Assembly (NCBI GenBank): GCA_003567625.1
Contig: PWZB01000131.1
Location: 1 to 45,276 of the forward strand
Direction: 5' to 3'
Length of the DNA stretch: 45,276 nt
From: Bacteroidales bacterium
GTDB taxonomy: Bacteria; Bacteroidota; Bacteroidia; Bacteroidales; UBA7960
Shown: piece by piece, positions 17,430 to 28,800 of the stretch
How the letters are laid out: every line of letters starts with the position of its first letter
How positions within the stretch are numbered: the first letter of the stretch is position 1
Notes under the pieces: generated by a model
Told to the model about the DNA's origin: nothing
The model's input: the letters and a program-made list of their open reading frames with translations, nothing else
Database searches by the model: none
Program-made: the position numbers and the translations under genes

Positions 17430-19934
17430 TTATCGTTCCTGGTAATATACTCTTTTGACCCTGGCTGATACGTTTGTGAGTATTTCATAGGGGATGGTAC
17501 CGAGGCTTTTTGCCAGTTTATTTATAGGATTTTTTTCACCAAATATTATGACTTCATCACCTTCTTTGGCATCAATTCCGGTAATATTGATCATGCACAT
17601 GTCCATACAGATATTTCCTGTTATGGGAACTAACTTTTCTTTGACCAACAGTTTGCCTTTGCCATTTCCAAGTTTACGATTCAATCCATCGGCATAGCCT
17701 ACCGGTACAATCCCTATGGTAATATCACTCGTTGTTTTGTGTTTTGGATTGTAACCTATAGCTTCTTCTTTTTTAACTTTTTTTATTTGTGAAATTATTG
17801 ATTTAAAAGTACTGACATTTTTCAGCAAGGGTTGAATTCTTTTGTCGGCAGTAACACCGTAAAGCCCGATACCCAGCCTGACCATATCCAGGTGTGCTTC
17901 GGAAAACCTTGTAATTGCAGCCGAATTGCAAATATGTTTTAGAAAAACGTACCCGAGCATTTTTTCTATTATGTTGCAGGTGTTTATAAACGTGGCAAGT
18001 TGTTTTTTTGTAAAAAAGTCGAACCCGGGATCATCGCTTGCGGCAAAATGAGAGAATACCGATTTTACTTTTACAAATGGATTTTGGCGTAATATCGCAG
18101 CCAATTCATCAATATCATCAGTATCGAAACCGAGCCTGTGCATACCAGTATCAAGCTTTATATGTACGTTAAGCGGATTTTGTTTTGAAACAGGGAAATT
18201 TCGTTTATAATCTTCCAAAATAGATTTCAGCAGCCTGAAGTTATATATTTCGGGTTCAAGGTTATATTTAAACAGTCCTTCGAAGCTTTGAGCCTCAGGG
18301 TTCATAACCATAACAGGTGTTCTGATACCTGCTTTACGGAGTTCTTTCCCTTCATCGGTATATGCAACCGCAAGATAATCGGTATTGTGGTACTGCAGCA
18401 TACTTGCAGTTTCATAGCTTCCACTGCCATATCCGAAAGCCTTGACCATAACCATGGTTTTGACACCCGGTTTTAAAAATGAGCGGAACACGTTCAGATT
18501 ATGAACCATTGCATCAAGGTTGATCTCAAGCATGGTTTGATGATCCTGCAACTGAAGGGCTTCTATGATCTTTTCAAAGCCAAAAGCACGAGCACCTTTG
18601 ATCAGAACAGCATGGTTTTGGAAATAATTCAAATCGTGATTTTGCAAGAAAGATTCGGTGGTGTTATAAAAATATTTTGCGTTGTTAAAAAGCCCTGACT
18701 GTTTTGATATTTCAGGACCAATACCGATAAGCTGATATACTTTTTTTTCATTTAACAGGTTTGCCACCTGTCTGTAAAGGACTTTGCCGGGAATACCGGT
18801 TTGAAGAATATCGGAAAGTATTAATATTTTTTTATCATGTTGATTTTGTGTTGAGAGAAAATCCAATGCAATTCCAAGTGAATAAACATCGGAGTTATAA
18901 CTATCGTTTATCAATGTGCAATTATTGATCCCATGTTTAAGTTCCATACGCATCGCAACAGGCTGCAGCATAGCAATACGTTTTTTTATCCGGTGATTGT
19001 CATAATCCAAAAGTATCATCAGCGCAATACATTGTATGGCGTTTTCAATGGATGCATAATCGGTGAAAGGCAGTTTCATTGACAGGGAATCACTATCTCT
19101 TTTTATTTCAAGATTTGTTGAATTGTATTGTTTTTCAATTTTCTTAACCTGCAACTCGTAGCCGGGATTTATTGACCATCGGAATAATTTCACATAAGGA
19201 TATTTTTTAGCCCACCGGGATATTTTTTCTTCAACATCCTTGTGGTCGGCACAAAAAATCAGAGTATCAACTTCTTCAAACAAGGTTAACTTTTCAAGGA
19301 TTTTTTCTTTGCGGTTGCTAAATCCTTCATCGTGTGCCGGGCCTATATTGGTAAAGATACCAATGTCCGGGGCAAGGATTTTTTGCAACCTCTTCATTTC
19401 CCGGGTTTTTGAAATACCTGCTTCAAAAATACCAATTGTATGGTTTTTATTGATTTGCCATACGGAGTGTGGTACACCAATTTGAGAATTATAGCTTTTC
19501 GGGCTTTTTACAACGTTGTGGTCGATGGAAAGCAGTTGTCCTAACCATTCTTTAATTATTGTTTTGCCGTTACTTCCGGTGATTGCAATTACCGGCATTT
19601 TAAACCGGCGGCGATGATAAGCAGCAATTTCTTGCAGGCTGTCCAGTGTGTCGTCAACGATAATGAAACTTACCTGCTTCAGTTCACTTGCATATGACGG
19701 CAGTTTCGACACGACGAAACAACCAACGCCTTTGTCTATTAGTTGCCTGATGTATTTATGTCCGTCATTTTTTTTCGTTTTTATTGCGAAAAATATTGTG
19801 GTTTCAGGGAATACCAAGCGCCTGCTATCGGTTAGAAAGTGTTGTATTCTTTTTTTTTTGTGTAGCTTATTAATAAGACGACCCTTAATGATTTCAGTTA
19901 TCTTTTCTATTGTATATCCTGTTGTAAAATTCAT
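17430..19934 (-). CDS. Bifunctional UDP-N-acetylmuramoyl-tripeptide:D-Ala-D-Ala ligase / alanine racemase (MurF-Alr fusion)
   Basis: N-terminal Mur ligase (ITGSNGKTIIKEWL) and C-terminal Alr (LEINLDAMVHNL...MVMVKAFGYGSG...VHIKLDTGMHRLGF...VPVGYADGLNRKLGNG). Confidence 0.95.
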   Translation of the reverse strand: MNFTTGYTIEKITEIIKGRLINKLHKKKRIQHFLTDSRRLVFPETTIFFAIKTKKNDGHKYIRQLIDKGVGCFVVSKLPSYASELKQVSFIIVDDTLDSLQEIAAYHRRRFKMPVIAITGSNGKTIIKEWLGQLLSIDHNVVKSPKSYNSQIGVPHSVWQINKNHTIGIFEAGISKTREMKRLQKILAPDIGIFTNIGPAHDEGFSNRKEKILEKLTLFEEVDTLIFCADHKDVEEKISRWAKKYPYVKLFRWSINPGYELQVKKIEKQYNSTNLEIKRDSDSLSMKLPFTDYASIENAIQCIALMILLDYDNHRIKKRIAMLQPVAMRMELKHGINNCTLINDSYNSDVYSLGIALDFLSTQNQHDKKILILSDILQTGIPGKVLYRQVANLLNEKKVYQLIGIGPEISKQSGLFNNAKYFYNTTESFLQNHDLNYFQNHAVLIKGARAFGFEKIIEALQLQDHQTMLEINLDAMVHNLNVFRSFLKPGVKTMVMVKAFGYGSGSYETASMLQYHNTDYLAVAYTDEGKELRKAGIRTPVMVMNPEAQSFEGLFKYNLEPEIYNFRLLKSILEDYKRNFPVSKQNPLNVHIKLDTGMHRLGFDTDDIDELAAILRQNPFVKVKSVFSHFAASDDPGFDFFTKKQLATFINTCNIIEKMLGYVFLKHICNSAAITRFSEAHLDMVRLGIGLYGVTADKRIQPLLKNVSTFKSIISQIKKVKKEEAIGYNPKHKTTSDITIGIVPVGYADGLNRKLGNGKGKLLVKEKLVPITGNICMDMCMINITGIDAKEGDEVIIFGEKNPINKLAKSLGTIPYEILTNVSARVKRVYYQER

Positions 19935-19961
19935 TGTATAGGTTTTCCAAAGGTCACCAAA

Positions 19962-21086
19962 TTATAATGGTTCGTCTTTATTATAGTCGTTTTTAAGGTC
20001 TTCCATAAAGTCTTTATCGCTGTCGCTGTCGCTGTCGGCTTCAAGAGCTGAAACTTTTAATGGATCAGCCGTTATTTCTTCGTAAACTTTCCTGTTACGA
20101 CAGGCATCAACAGCGAGGTACAATGCCTGGCGAAATGCATCGGGTGAAGCGAGGTTTTTTCCTGCAATATCATAAGCTGTGCCATGAGCCGGTGAAGTTC
20201 TGATAAACGGCAGCCCGGCAGTATAGTTAACGCCACTTTTAAATGAGAGCGCTTTAAAAGGTATTAGTCCCTGGTCATGATACATAGCAAGGGTACCATC
20301 GAAATCCCGGTACGTAGATGATCCGAAAAATCCGTCGGCAGGATAGGGGCCAAAGCAAAGAATCCCTTCATCAAAAGCTTGCTTTATTGCAGGTATTATT
20401 ACGTTATCTTCTTCATTACCAATAACGCCTTTGTCGCCGGCATGCGGGTTAAGCCCCAGTATAGCTATTTTTGGCTTGCGAATATAAAAATCTTTTGTTA
20501 ATGTTTGATTTAACACTTTGATCTTCTTTATAATCAAATCTTGTGTTATGAGCGAAGGAGCATCTTTTATAGGAACATGGCCTGTAATCACTCCAATTCT
20601 CATATTCTGGCTGATCATCAACATAAGATAATCATCAATATTGAACTTCTGTGCCAGGTATTCAGTATGCCCCGGGAAATTAAAGCTTTTGCTTTGAATA
20701 TTTCTTTTGTTTATAGGTGCTGTTACCAAAGCGTCAATAATACCGTCCTTCAGGTCTTCGATAGCCGATTCCAATGCAATATATGCAATTTTTCCGGCAA
20801 TTTCGGTACTATGACCTATGTCAATCTTAATTTCCCGGGGATAAATATTTACGAGGTTAGTCTTATTTTTTGCAGCTTTATCGGCGGATTTGATAATATT
20901 AAAATGAAAATCAGGAAAATTGAGAGTTTTACGGTAATAAGATGCTACTTTTGATGAGCCGTAAACAACCGGTGTCATCATTTCCGTCACTCTTGAATCC
21001 ATAAGGGATTTCAATATTATTTCGTAGTTTATACCATTAACATCGCCGTGGGTTATTCCTATTTTTGGAGGAGTTTGTGTTTCCAT
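19962..21086 (-). CDS. pdxA: 4-hydroxythreonine-4-phosphate dehydrogenase with acidic SD-repeat C-terminal tail
   Basis: IGITHGDVNGINYEIILK, GHTEYLA, ILGLNPHAGDKGVIG, YHDQGLIPFK, TSPAHGTAYDIAG. Confidence 0.93.
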   Translation of the reverse strand: METQTPPKIGITHGDVNGINYEIILKSLMDSRVTEMMTPVVYGSSKVASYYRKTLNFPDFHFNIIKSADKAAKNKTNLVNIYPREIKIDIGHSTEIAGKIAYIALESAIEDLKDGIIDALVTAPINKRNIQSKSFNFPGHTEYLAQKFNIDDYLMLMISQNMRIGVITGHVPIKDAPSLITQDLIIKKIKVLNQTLTKDFYIRKPKIAILGLNPHAGDKGVIGNEEDNVIIPAIKQAFDEGILCFGPYPADGFFGSSTYRDFDGTLAMYHDQGLIPFKALSFKSGVNYTAGLPFIRTSPAHGTAYDIAGKNLASPDAFRQALYLAVDACRNRKVYEEITADPLKVSALEADSDSDSDKDFMEDLKNDYNKDEPL

Positions 21087-21153
21087 TGCGTATAAAATGT
21101 ATTTAAAGTTCTGATTTTTATTAATATTATCGAATAATGAATTAAATACGAAT

Positions 21154-22626
21154 TTACGAATTACGAATATTTATTGCCGACAGCTGACTGCCGACTGTCA
21201 ACTTTTTTATAAACCTGTATAAGAGTCTTACACCTATTCCGCTTGCACCTTTGCCTAAATATGATTCTTTTTTTTCCATATATGCCGTACCTGCAATATC
21301 GAGGTGTATCCACGGGTAACTGATGAAGCGGCCAAGGAACTTTCCGGCAGTTATAGCGCCCGCGTTATTGCTTTTTCCGATATTACGTATATCGGCAATA
21401 TCGGATTCTATTTCTTTGTCATATTCATCCCAGAAAGGCAGTTGAGCGATCCTTTCATAAACTTCCATGCCTGCTTCTTTCAGTAAAGACATTTGCAATT
21501 CGGCATCCGATTCAACGGCAACTATACCATATTTACCTATTGCACGAGTAGCTGAGCCGGTCAGGGTTGCGATATCTATGACCAGCAAAGGGTTAAATTT
21601 TGTTGCATAGATAAGTGCATCAGCCATGATAAGACGTCCTTCAGCGTCGGTATTAAATATTTCCACTGTTATGTTATTATTCATGGTAATAATATCTCCC
21701 GGTGCCAGGGCATTATTGCCGGGCTGATTGTCGGTAGCAGGTATAAGGCCTATTACGTGTACAGGCATCTTTGTTTTTGCAATAGCGTATATAGCAGCAA
21801 AAACCGCTGCACCGCCTGCCATATCTGACTTCATGTCTTCCATTGCTGAAGGTGGTTTAAGATTCAGGCCACCTGTATCAAAAACAACGCCTTTGCCTAC
21901 CAGGATTACCGGTTTTTGATTTTTACAGTTCGCCGGGCGCCATTCAAGCCGCGTAAATGTGGGTTCATTTTTGCTACCCCTGTTAACAGCCATCAAACCG
22001 GCCATCTTTAGCGAAGCAATTTGCGATTTGTTAAGAATTTCGGTCTTAACTCCCAGGGAGCGGCATAAACCGGTAATACGTTTTGCAAATTCTTTTGCCT
22101 GCAATTCCTGAGAAGGAGTATTTACCAAATTCCGGCAATGATAAACACCTTCCGTAATAGCTTCAAGTTCATAAAGGTCTTTATTTGTAAAACCATTGGC
22201 TGCAATACGGATAGCTTTTAAAGTATTCGGCTTCTTACCGGTTTTATATTGAACAAATTCGTAATTACCCAAAATCAAACCTTCAACAAATGCTTCTGTT
22301 TTACAACGGTCAATATTGATACCTTTTATGGTTACCGATCGTTGTTTATGGCGGTTCAGAAATGTTGCCGCTTTATCACCTTCTTTTCTCAAAAATTCCA
22401 GCGTTTCATATAATGAATTCCCGGATTTTACGAATATGATTAGCTGATAATATGCAAGGCGATTAAAAGTAAAGTAATGCTTTTCATTATTTTGCAGCTT
22501 TTCAAGCACGTAACTTTTTTCCTCGTCACTAAGCCTGCAATTCGTAAGGGTATTCTCATGCTCAATCAAATATATGATATTTTCTTTCTCAGCTATTTTT
22601 TCAACAAGTTGCAATTCAAATTCCAT
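21154..22626 (-). CDS. Leucyl aminopeptidase family (M17)
   Basis: LVGKGVVFDTGGLNLKPPSAMEDMKSDMAGGAAV...NTDAEGRLIMADALIYA...LATLTGS-type motif. Confidence 0.94.
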   Translation of the reverse strand: MEFELQLVEKIAEKENIIYLIEHENTLTNCRLSDEEKSYVLEKLQNNEKHYFTFNRLAYYQLIIFVKSGNSLYETLEFLRKEGDKAATFLNRHKQRSVTIKGINIDRCKTEAFVEGLILGNYEFVQYKTGKKPNTLKAIRIAANGFTNKDLYELEAITEGVYHCRNLVNTPSQELQAKEFAKRITGLCRSLGVKTEILNKSQIASLKMAGLMAVNRGSKNEPTFTRLEWRPANCKNQKPVILVGKGVVFDTGGLNLKPPSAMEDMKSDMAGGAAVFAAIYAIAKTKMPVHVIGLIPATDNQPGNNALAPGDIITMNNNITVEIFNTDAEGRLIMADALIYATKFNPLLVIDIATLTGSATRAIGKYGIVAVESDAELQMSLLKEAGMEVYERIAQLPFWDEYDKEIESDIADIRNIGKSNNAGAITAGKFLGRFISYPWIHLDIAGTAYMEKKESYLGKGASGIGVRLLYRFIKKLTVGSQLSAINIRNS

Positions 22627-22773
22627 ACGGTAAAATTTTGCATCAAAGTTAAGAATAATTTGGTCAAGGTAAAGGGTAATTTTTTTTGTATAAAATGAGT
22701 GAGGCTTAAGTTTGTTTAATTATTTTTTAACCGGTTAAGTTAAGTTTTTCTTTAAAGTAATATATTTTAGGTA

Positions 22774-22781
22774 TAACTTTG
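22774..22781 (+). promoter_or_regulatory. Candidate -7 element TAACTTTG upstream of orphan SusD-like gene
   Basis: TAnnTTTG match 48 nt upstream of the ATG; -33 element not clear. Confidence 0.35.
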
Positions 22782-22829
22782 CAATAAAACAAATAAGAAA
22801 AACTATTTTTAATATAAGAGGTATTAGAT

Positions 22830-24209
22830 ATGAAAAAATTAATTAGAAGAACAGCTATATTATTGATTTTCCCCTTAGTATTTGTTTGCTGTGATATGTT
22901 TGAATCGCCGGAGCCTCCTGATCCTGAAAGTGAATTACAAAAACTGATGCCATATACACAATACCTGGTCTCTTACTGGACGGGCACGGATAATGCCAGG
23001 TTTTCACTGCAATGGATGCAGCATCTTGGAGGTGTCAGCGGTAAGCATCTTCATGTTGACAAATATGATTTGATTCCTGAATATCTTGATGAAGTTTGGA
23101 ATGTTTTTTACCATACTTATGAGTATTATCATATTTTACCAAATATAAATCAGATGATCGAACATGCTACCGATTCGGATGCTAAAGCATACAGGGGTAT
23201 TTCACGTATTCTTATGGCTTACAGTCTTGGTATGATGACCGATGCATGGGGTGATATACCTTATGAAGAGGCTTCAAAAAAGGCAAGTCCGTCTTATAAT
23301 GAACAGAAGTATTTAATTGTTATTGGCATGGAGCTTTTGGGACAGGCAATACATGATTTGAATGAAGCTGCAGGCGGTGATGGTATTAAGCCTGGTCTGG
23401 CTGAAGATCCTATTTATGAGGGGGACATGGATAAATGGAAAAGAGCGGCAAATGTCATAAGGCTAAGATATTTATTACGTATGGCTAATCGTTCGGGTGA
23501 TTATAATACCCTTTTGAATGCTTTTGATAATGATCTTTTCAGAGGTAACCATGATAATATGATTTATCATTTTCCGGGAGGAGACAAGATCAACCCGCAT
23601 TACTTTTTTGATTATAATATTAGAAATACCCGTGTTGGCAGCCATATTGTTGATTTGTTAAAAGAAAATGATGATCCGAGGTTGCCTGTTTATGTGAAGT
23701 GGAATCAGGCTAATGAATATGTGGGTACTGCTCCTGGTGAAGCTTTAACATCAGCATCATATATTGGTTCTCAACTTGCATCGAAGAGATCGCCGGTTCA
23801 ACTTATCACATATACAGAACAGAAGTTTATAAAGGCAGAAGTTTATTATCGCACCAAACAGCAATCCTTAGCTGATCAGGCTTTTGAGGACGCGGTCAAG
23901 TCATCTTTATCTTATCATGAAGTTTCTTGCCCTGGGTGGGAAGCAGAATATGCATCTGTCGAAAATGTGTCCCTTGAACAGATCATTACGGCAAAATATG
24001 TTGCTTTATTCCTTCAACCGGAAGTATGGGCTGATTACCGCAGAACAGGATACCCCGAATTAAAGCCCTTTGATCATGAGGATGACCCTGAGGCTCAGAT
24101 CCCCAGAAGATATGTTTATCCAAGAGATCAACTTGATTTTAACCTGAACATACCCGATTATGCACATGATATTGATATTTTTGACAGAGTGTGGTGGGAT
24201 GTGGAATGA
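22830..24209 (+). CDS. SusD/RagB family (SusD-like_2 type) outer membrane lipoprotein
   Basis: Lipobox VFVCC; YRGISRILMAYSLGMMTDAWGDIPYEEA...WKRAANVIRLRYLLRMAN...EVWADYRRTGYPEL. Confidence 0.85.
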   Translation: MKKLIRRTAILLIFPLVFVCCDMFESPEPPDPESELQKLMPYTQYLVSYWTGTDNARFSLQWMQHLGGVSGKHLHVDKYDLIPEYLDEVWNVFYHTYEYYHILPNINQMIEHATDSDAKAYRGISRILMAYSLGMMTDAWGDIPYEEASKKASPSYNEQKYLIVIGMELLGQAIHDLNEAAGGDGIKPGLAEDPIYEGDMDKWKRAANVIRLRYLLRMANRSGDYNTLLNAFDNDLFRGNHDNMIYHFPGGDKINPHYFFDYNIRNTRVGSHIVDLLKENDDPRLPVYVKWNQANEYVGTAPGEALTSASYIGSQLASKRSPVQLITYTEQKFIKAEVYYRTKQQSLADQAFEDAVKSSLSYHEVSCPGWEAEYASVENVSLEQIITAKYVALFLQPEVWADYRRTGYPELKPFDHEDDPEAQIPRRYVYPRDQLDFNLNIPDYAHDIDIFDRVWWDVE

Positions 24210-24233
24210 CATGGTTGGTGTTTTACGACGATT

Positions 24234-24273
24234 AAAAAAACGGGTGTTGCAAAAACAACACCCGTTTTTTTAT
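24234..24273. terminator. Bidirectional rho-independent terminator between convergent SusD genes
   Basis: aaaaaaaCGGGTGTTGcaaaaaCAACACCCGttttttt: 9-bp perfect GC-rich stem with A/T tracts on both sides. Confidence 0.92.
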
Positions 24274-24291
24274 TGAGAATAATCCTTGTTA

Positions 24292-25833
24292 TTACGGATT
24301 TTGGTCGCCTCCTGAAATTGCATCATTTGCATCAATTTCATCTTGAGGTATCTTCCATTGCCAGCTCGGGTCATCGTAAGCCACATAATGGATGCGTGCC
24401 AGTGCCATGTTATGTCCTTGTTCGGCTGTTCTCTCGAGGTCAAGCCCTTTACGTTGCAGGTCAAAATTCCTGAATCCTTCGCCCCAAAGCTCGATACGTC
24501 TGTGGAACATGATCTCTTCTATGAGTGCCGGACCTGTTCTTGTGGACAAAGTATACGCGGGGTCTCTGTTTATCATGAGATCATACAGAGCTTGCTGTGC
24601 TTCATCATACCGTCCTTCTTCTGCCAAAGCTTCTGCCTTAATGAGGTACATTTCAGCCAGCCTCATCAATGGCAGGTCGGCTGTAAAACTGCCTACTTCA
24701 TTAGAAAGAAACTTCTTGTTATTGTATTGCCTCCAGTAACCGTCATCATAATCATCGTGAGGCGGATTTTGATGTTCTTCCGCTGATACCCACAGATTTC
24801 TTCTGACATCGGTCGGTTCCATATCATCGTACAGCTCTGCATTGATCAGCTTATGACCGCCAAGTGATGCATAAGACATAAAGCGAGCATCCATGTGGCT
24901 CATGAACGAAGCATAGATCAAAGAATGTTCTTCGCTGATCTGTACACCCCAAAACCATTCGGATTCACTAAGAGTATTAAACAAATTGTGTGATCCATCT
25001 ATGGAAAAATCGTCAACAGTAAACAAGGTTCTGTTGGTATTGTTGATTGCCTGGTCGGCATAATCGGCTGCATCGCCATAAAGGTTCATGGCTAAAGCAA
25101 CTCTCGCGGCCACACCGTAAGCTATATCCAGGTTAATGTGTGATCTGTGTTGTTGACGGTTAGGATCAGGGAGTCCTTCAAATAATTCAACAGCCAGCTC
25201 CACGTCTTCAACTATCTGGTCATATACTACTCCGACATTTGCTCTTGGCTTTCCTTCCTGTGCGGGTTCCAGGTAAAGTGGAACACCGGGGTTGTCTCTG
25301 CCAAAATGATAAGCCTGGGCATGTTTCTGAACAAGCCAGTAGTATCCCAGTGCCCGCATAACCAGTGCCTGGGCTTTAACATGATTAATTTGTGCTGTTG
25401 TTGCATCATCTATTCCGTCAGCATACAACACGATAATGTTAGCCTGGTTGATAAGGTTGTAGAAGAAAAACCAACGACCTGTGGGATGTGCAGCATCTGC
25501 TACTCCATGGGGAATCCAACCATATACGCCGGTGTACCATCCATAACCACGGTCCCACATAGCCATATCTTCTCCCATCAGATCAATATCCAATACGTTG
25601 CCGTGGTATCCGCAACCATGATGGCGTAACAGGGAGGAGCCGTAAAATGAATCATCAAATGAATAAAGAATACGATACATTCCGTTTAGTGCAAGTTGTG
25701 CACCATCGTATGAATCAAACATAACCTCCGATGACAAAGCATCTGTCGGTGCTGTTTCGAGGAAGTCTTTTTCACAACTGCTCAGAACAAAACTGAGCAT
25801 TAAAAAACTTAATATTATATTTTTAATTTTCAT
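24292..25833 (-). CDS. RagB/SusD family nutrient uptake outer membrane lipoprotein
   Basis: Lipobox SSCEKDFLETAPTDALSS..., ALVMRALGYYWLVQ, LPLMRLAEMYLIKAEALAEEGRYDEA, RRIELWGEGFRNFDLQR. Confidence 0.93.
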   Translation of the reverse strand: MKIKNIILSFLMLSFVLSSCEKDFLETAPTDALSSEVMFDSYDGAQLALNGMYRILYSFDDSFYGSSLLRHHGCGYHGNVLDIDLMGEDMAMWDRGYGWYTGVYGWIPHGVADAAHPTGRWFFFYNLINQANIIVLYADGIDDATTAQINHVKAQALVMRALGYYWLVQKHAQAYHFGRDNPGVPLYLEPAQEGKPRANVGVVYDQIVEDVELAVELFEGLPDPNRQQHRSHINLDIAYGVAARVALAMNLYGDAADYADQAINNTNRTLFTVDDFSIDGSHNLFNTLSESEWFWGVQISEEHSLIYASFMSHMDARFMSYASLGGHKLINAELYDDMEPTDVRRNLWVSAEEHQNPPHDDYDDGYWRQYNNKKFLSNEVGSFTADLPLMRLAEMYLIKAEALAEEGRYDEAQQALYDLMINRDPAYTLSTRTGPALIEEIMFHRRIELWGEGFRNFDLQRKGLDLERTAEQGHNMALARIHYVAYDDPSWQWKIPQDEIDANDAISGGDQNP

Positions 25834-25853
25834 ATTATTCTGATTTTATATTA

Positions 25854-28800
25854 TTAAAACTGTAAATTAACACCGAAAGTAATATTTCTTACCGGGACGT
25901 ACGTATGGTCAGTAACACCTGCAAATGAATGTTGCGGGTCCATACCTTCGTTTTCATTCCATATAGCGAGGTTCTCGCCTGCAACGAACAGCCTTAAATT
26001 GGAAATTCCAATTTGTTCGGATAATCTGCGAGGAAGTGTATAACCCAGTGTAACATTTCTAAGTGCAAGGTATGTCATATCTTTCAGGTATTGATCAGAA
26101 ACACCCGGATAGAGATAGCGGTTCTCATGCTCTAACCTGGGAATTTGAGCATAATCTTTGTAATCTTCCTTGCTAACATTTTCTGCGGGTGCTCTCCACC
26201 TATCGTCAATATCAGCATGCATATGATACCCGAGGCGTCCTTCATGCATTAGCCAGGAATAAATGTTATCATACATTTTCCCTCCTACACCATAAGTGAA
26301 CATGAAAGAGAGATCCCAGTTACCATAGGCAAGGTTGTTTGTGAATGCTCCGAAGAAATCCGGGATAGATGTTTCCCCGATAAAGTACCTGTCGGCTACG
26401 TTGATATCGTCAGTTGTTCCTCTTTCACCTGTTTCTTCACCTGTTTCCGGGTCTACTATGTTATAGTAGAACATTGTACTGCCGGTTTCAGGGCATATAT
26501 GTGATACTTCACGAAGATAATACTCGTAATATGAACGGCCTGTTTCCCATCTTTTTGTACCGACTATTGTACCTTCAAGCTGTTCGGGCATATCTGTTAT
26601 CTCGTTCTTCAGGTGTGTGATGTTGAAGTCGAGGCTCCAGCGCAGGTCTGTTTGTGCCAGAATATCAATGATAGTACGGAACTCGACACCCCTGTTTTGC
26701 ATAGCTCCAACATTCATGTCTATTTCAGGAACACCTGTTGATAATGGAAGTGGTACTGACATCAGCAGGTTGGTTGACTGACGTATGAAATAGTCAAATT
26801 CACCTGTTACTCTGTCGAATACGCGGAAGTCAAATCCGATATTTGTGTTTTCGCTTGATTCCCAGACAAGCTCCCTGTTTTCGTGCGACGTATAAACAGC
26901 TCCGGGAATGTTGTAGTTATCCCATCCCAGACTGTAGAAACTTTGCCAAGCGTAGTAGGATGGAAGTGCGTCATTACCTTGCTCGCCGTAGCTTGCTTTC
27001 AGACGCAGGTTGTCCATCCAGTCGATACCTTGCATGAAGTCTTCCTGTGTTACTCTCCACGAGAGTCCTATTGAGTAGAAATCACCCCAGCGTGCATCTT
27101 TGTAAAAACGTGAAGAACCATCGCGGCGGTAACTTGCAGAAGCATAATACCTGTTGTCGTAGTCATAGCTCAAACGTGAAAAATATCCCTCAAGCCTGTA
27201 TTCGTGTGCAAATGAGGTTGAACTTTCCATTGTAGTGGCAATGCCGATTTCGGTGATACCCGGAATCGGATATCCTGTTCTTGTAGCTTGAGCATAGTTG
27301 TAATTCAGGAAATATGCTTCGTGACCAAGAAGAAAATCAATGTTATGGTCGCCGAAAGAGCGTGCATAATTCAACAGCTGGTTGAAAGTAACACTTATGT
27401 TGCGGCGGTGGATTTTTCTACCGCGGCCATCAAATGCTGCAGCGTCGCCATATTCCGGGTTTTGGAACATAGTTTCATACTGGCTGTAGTAATCCGTACT
27501 TAGTGTAGTGCGGAAGTTGAGGCCTTCCAGGATATTGAGCTGTCCGAATAAACGGGCACCTACGGTTTCCCTCTTATAAGAGCGGTCATCAAGTACAAGC
27601 GAGCCAACAAGGTTTGACATTGCCGCATAAGGCCTTGTACCCTGATCCCCTTCGCCGACACCCCAGTCCAGCTTCCTGTTACCGTCATCATCCAGAATAT
27701 CACTACCATCCTCTTTTTTCAAATATACCGGGTAAATGGGCCCCATCATCCTTGAATAGAAGAATGGGTTTGTGGTAAAGGTTCCCTGAGCAAGCAGGAA
27801 GTCGTAATCTGACAATGCAGCATTAACGTTAAGACCTGTTTCGAACCAGTCAACCGGCTTGGAGTTGATGTTTAAGCGGGTTGATATTCTTTCAAATCCT
27901 GATGTTATTGCCATTCCTTCTTCGTTAAGATAGCTCAGCGATACGTAGTAATCGCTCATATCAGTACCACCGGATACGTTAAACATGTATTCCTGGCGCA
28001 GGGCAGTACGGAACAGTTCGTCCTGAAAGTCTTCGTCCCATAACAGGCTAGCATCAGGATTTAAAGATACTTTCCATGGATTTTCTGGGTCAACGATAAA
28101 GAGTTCGTCAAAATCCATTCCGTATGCATTATAATCGCCCAGTTGAGCCAGCAGACCGGCTTTGGTATCGGCGTTGGCATCATCCAAAGAAAGTCCTCCC
28201 TGGAAATGCCTGTAGTTACGCCATGCATCAAAGTGAGATACCATCCAGTTGTCTGTAGATAATCTTGGATATTCCGGTAATGCACGGTTTGTAGTACCTA
28301 CTCTTGCGGTGAAGTTCATTTCTGGTGGTCTGTCAACCGAACCGCTTTTGGTAGTTATCATAACCACTCCGTTTGCTCCCCTGGCGCCATAAAGTGCCGC
28401 AGCCGAAGCATCACGCAAAATAGTGATTGATTCGATATCGTCGGGGTTGATTGAGTTAATGGCACCTGAAAAAGGAGCGCCATCAACCACATAGAGAGGT
28501 TCGTTTGAGGCTGACATTGAGCCGAAGCCACGCAGGCGTACGCTGATGCCGGCGCCGGGCTGTCCCCCGCCACTGGTCACCTGTACACCGGGTGCTGCGC
28601 CCTCTAATGCTCTTGTAATGTTCGATACCTGGCGCCTTTCAATCTTGTCGGAAGAAATAACGTCTGCAACGCCCGTAAATGACTCCCTTCGAGCAGTACC
28701 ATAGGCAATAACGATTACCTCCTCGAGCGGTACAAGTTCGGGAACCATCTCCACATTAATAACTGACCGGCTATCAACAGGTACCTCTTCTGTCATCATA

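Noticed and set aside
24343-24786. 147-aa plus-strand ORF antisense to SusD
   Set aside because: Shadow ORF, composition reflects reverse complement of the SusD coding sequence.
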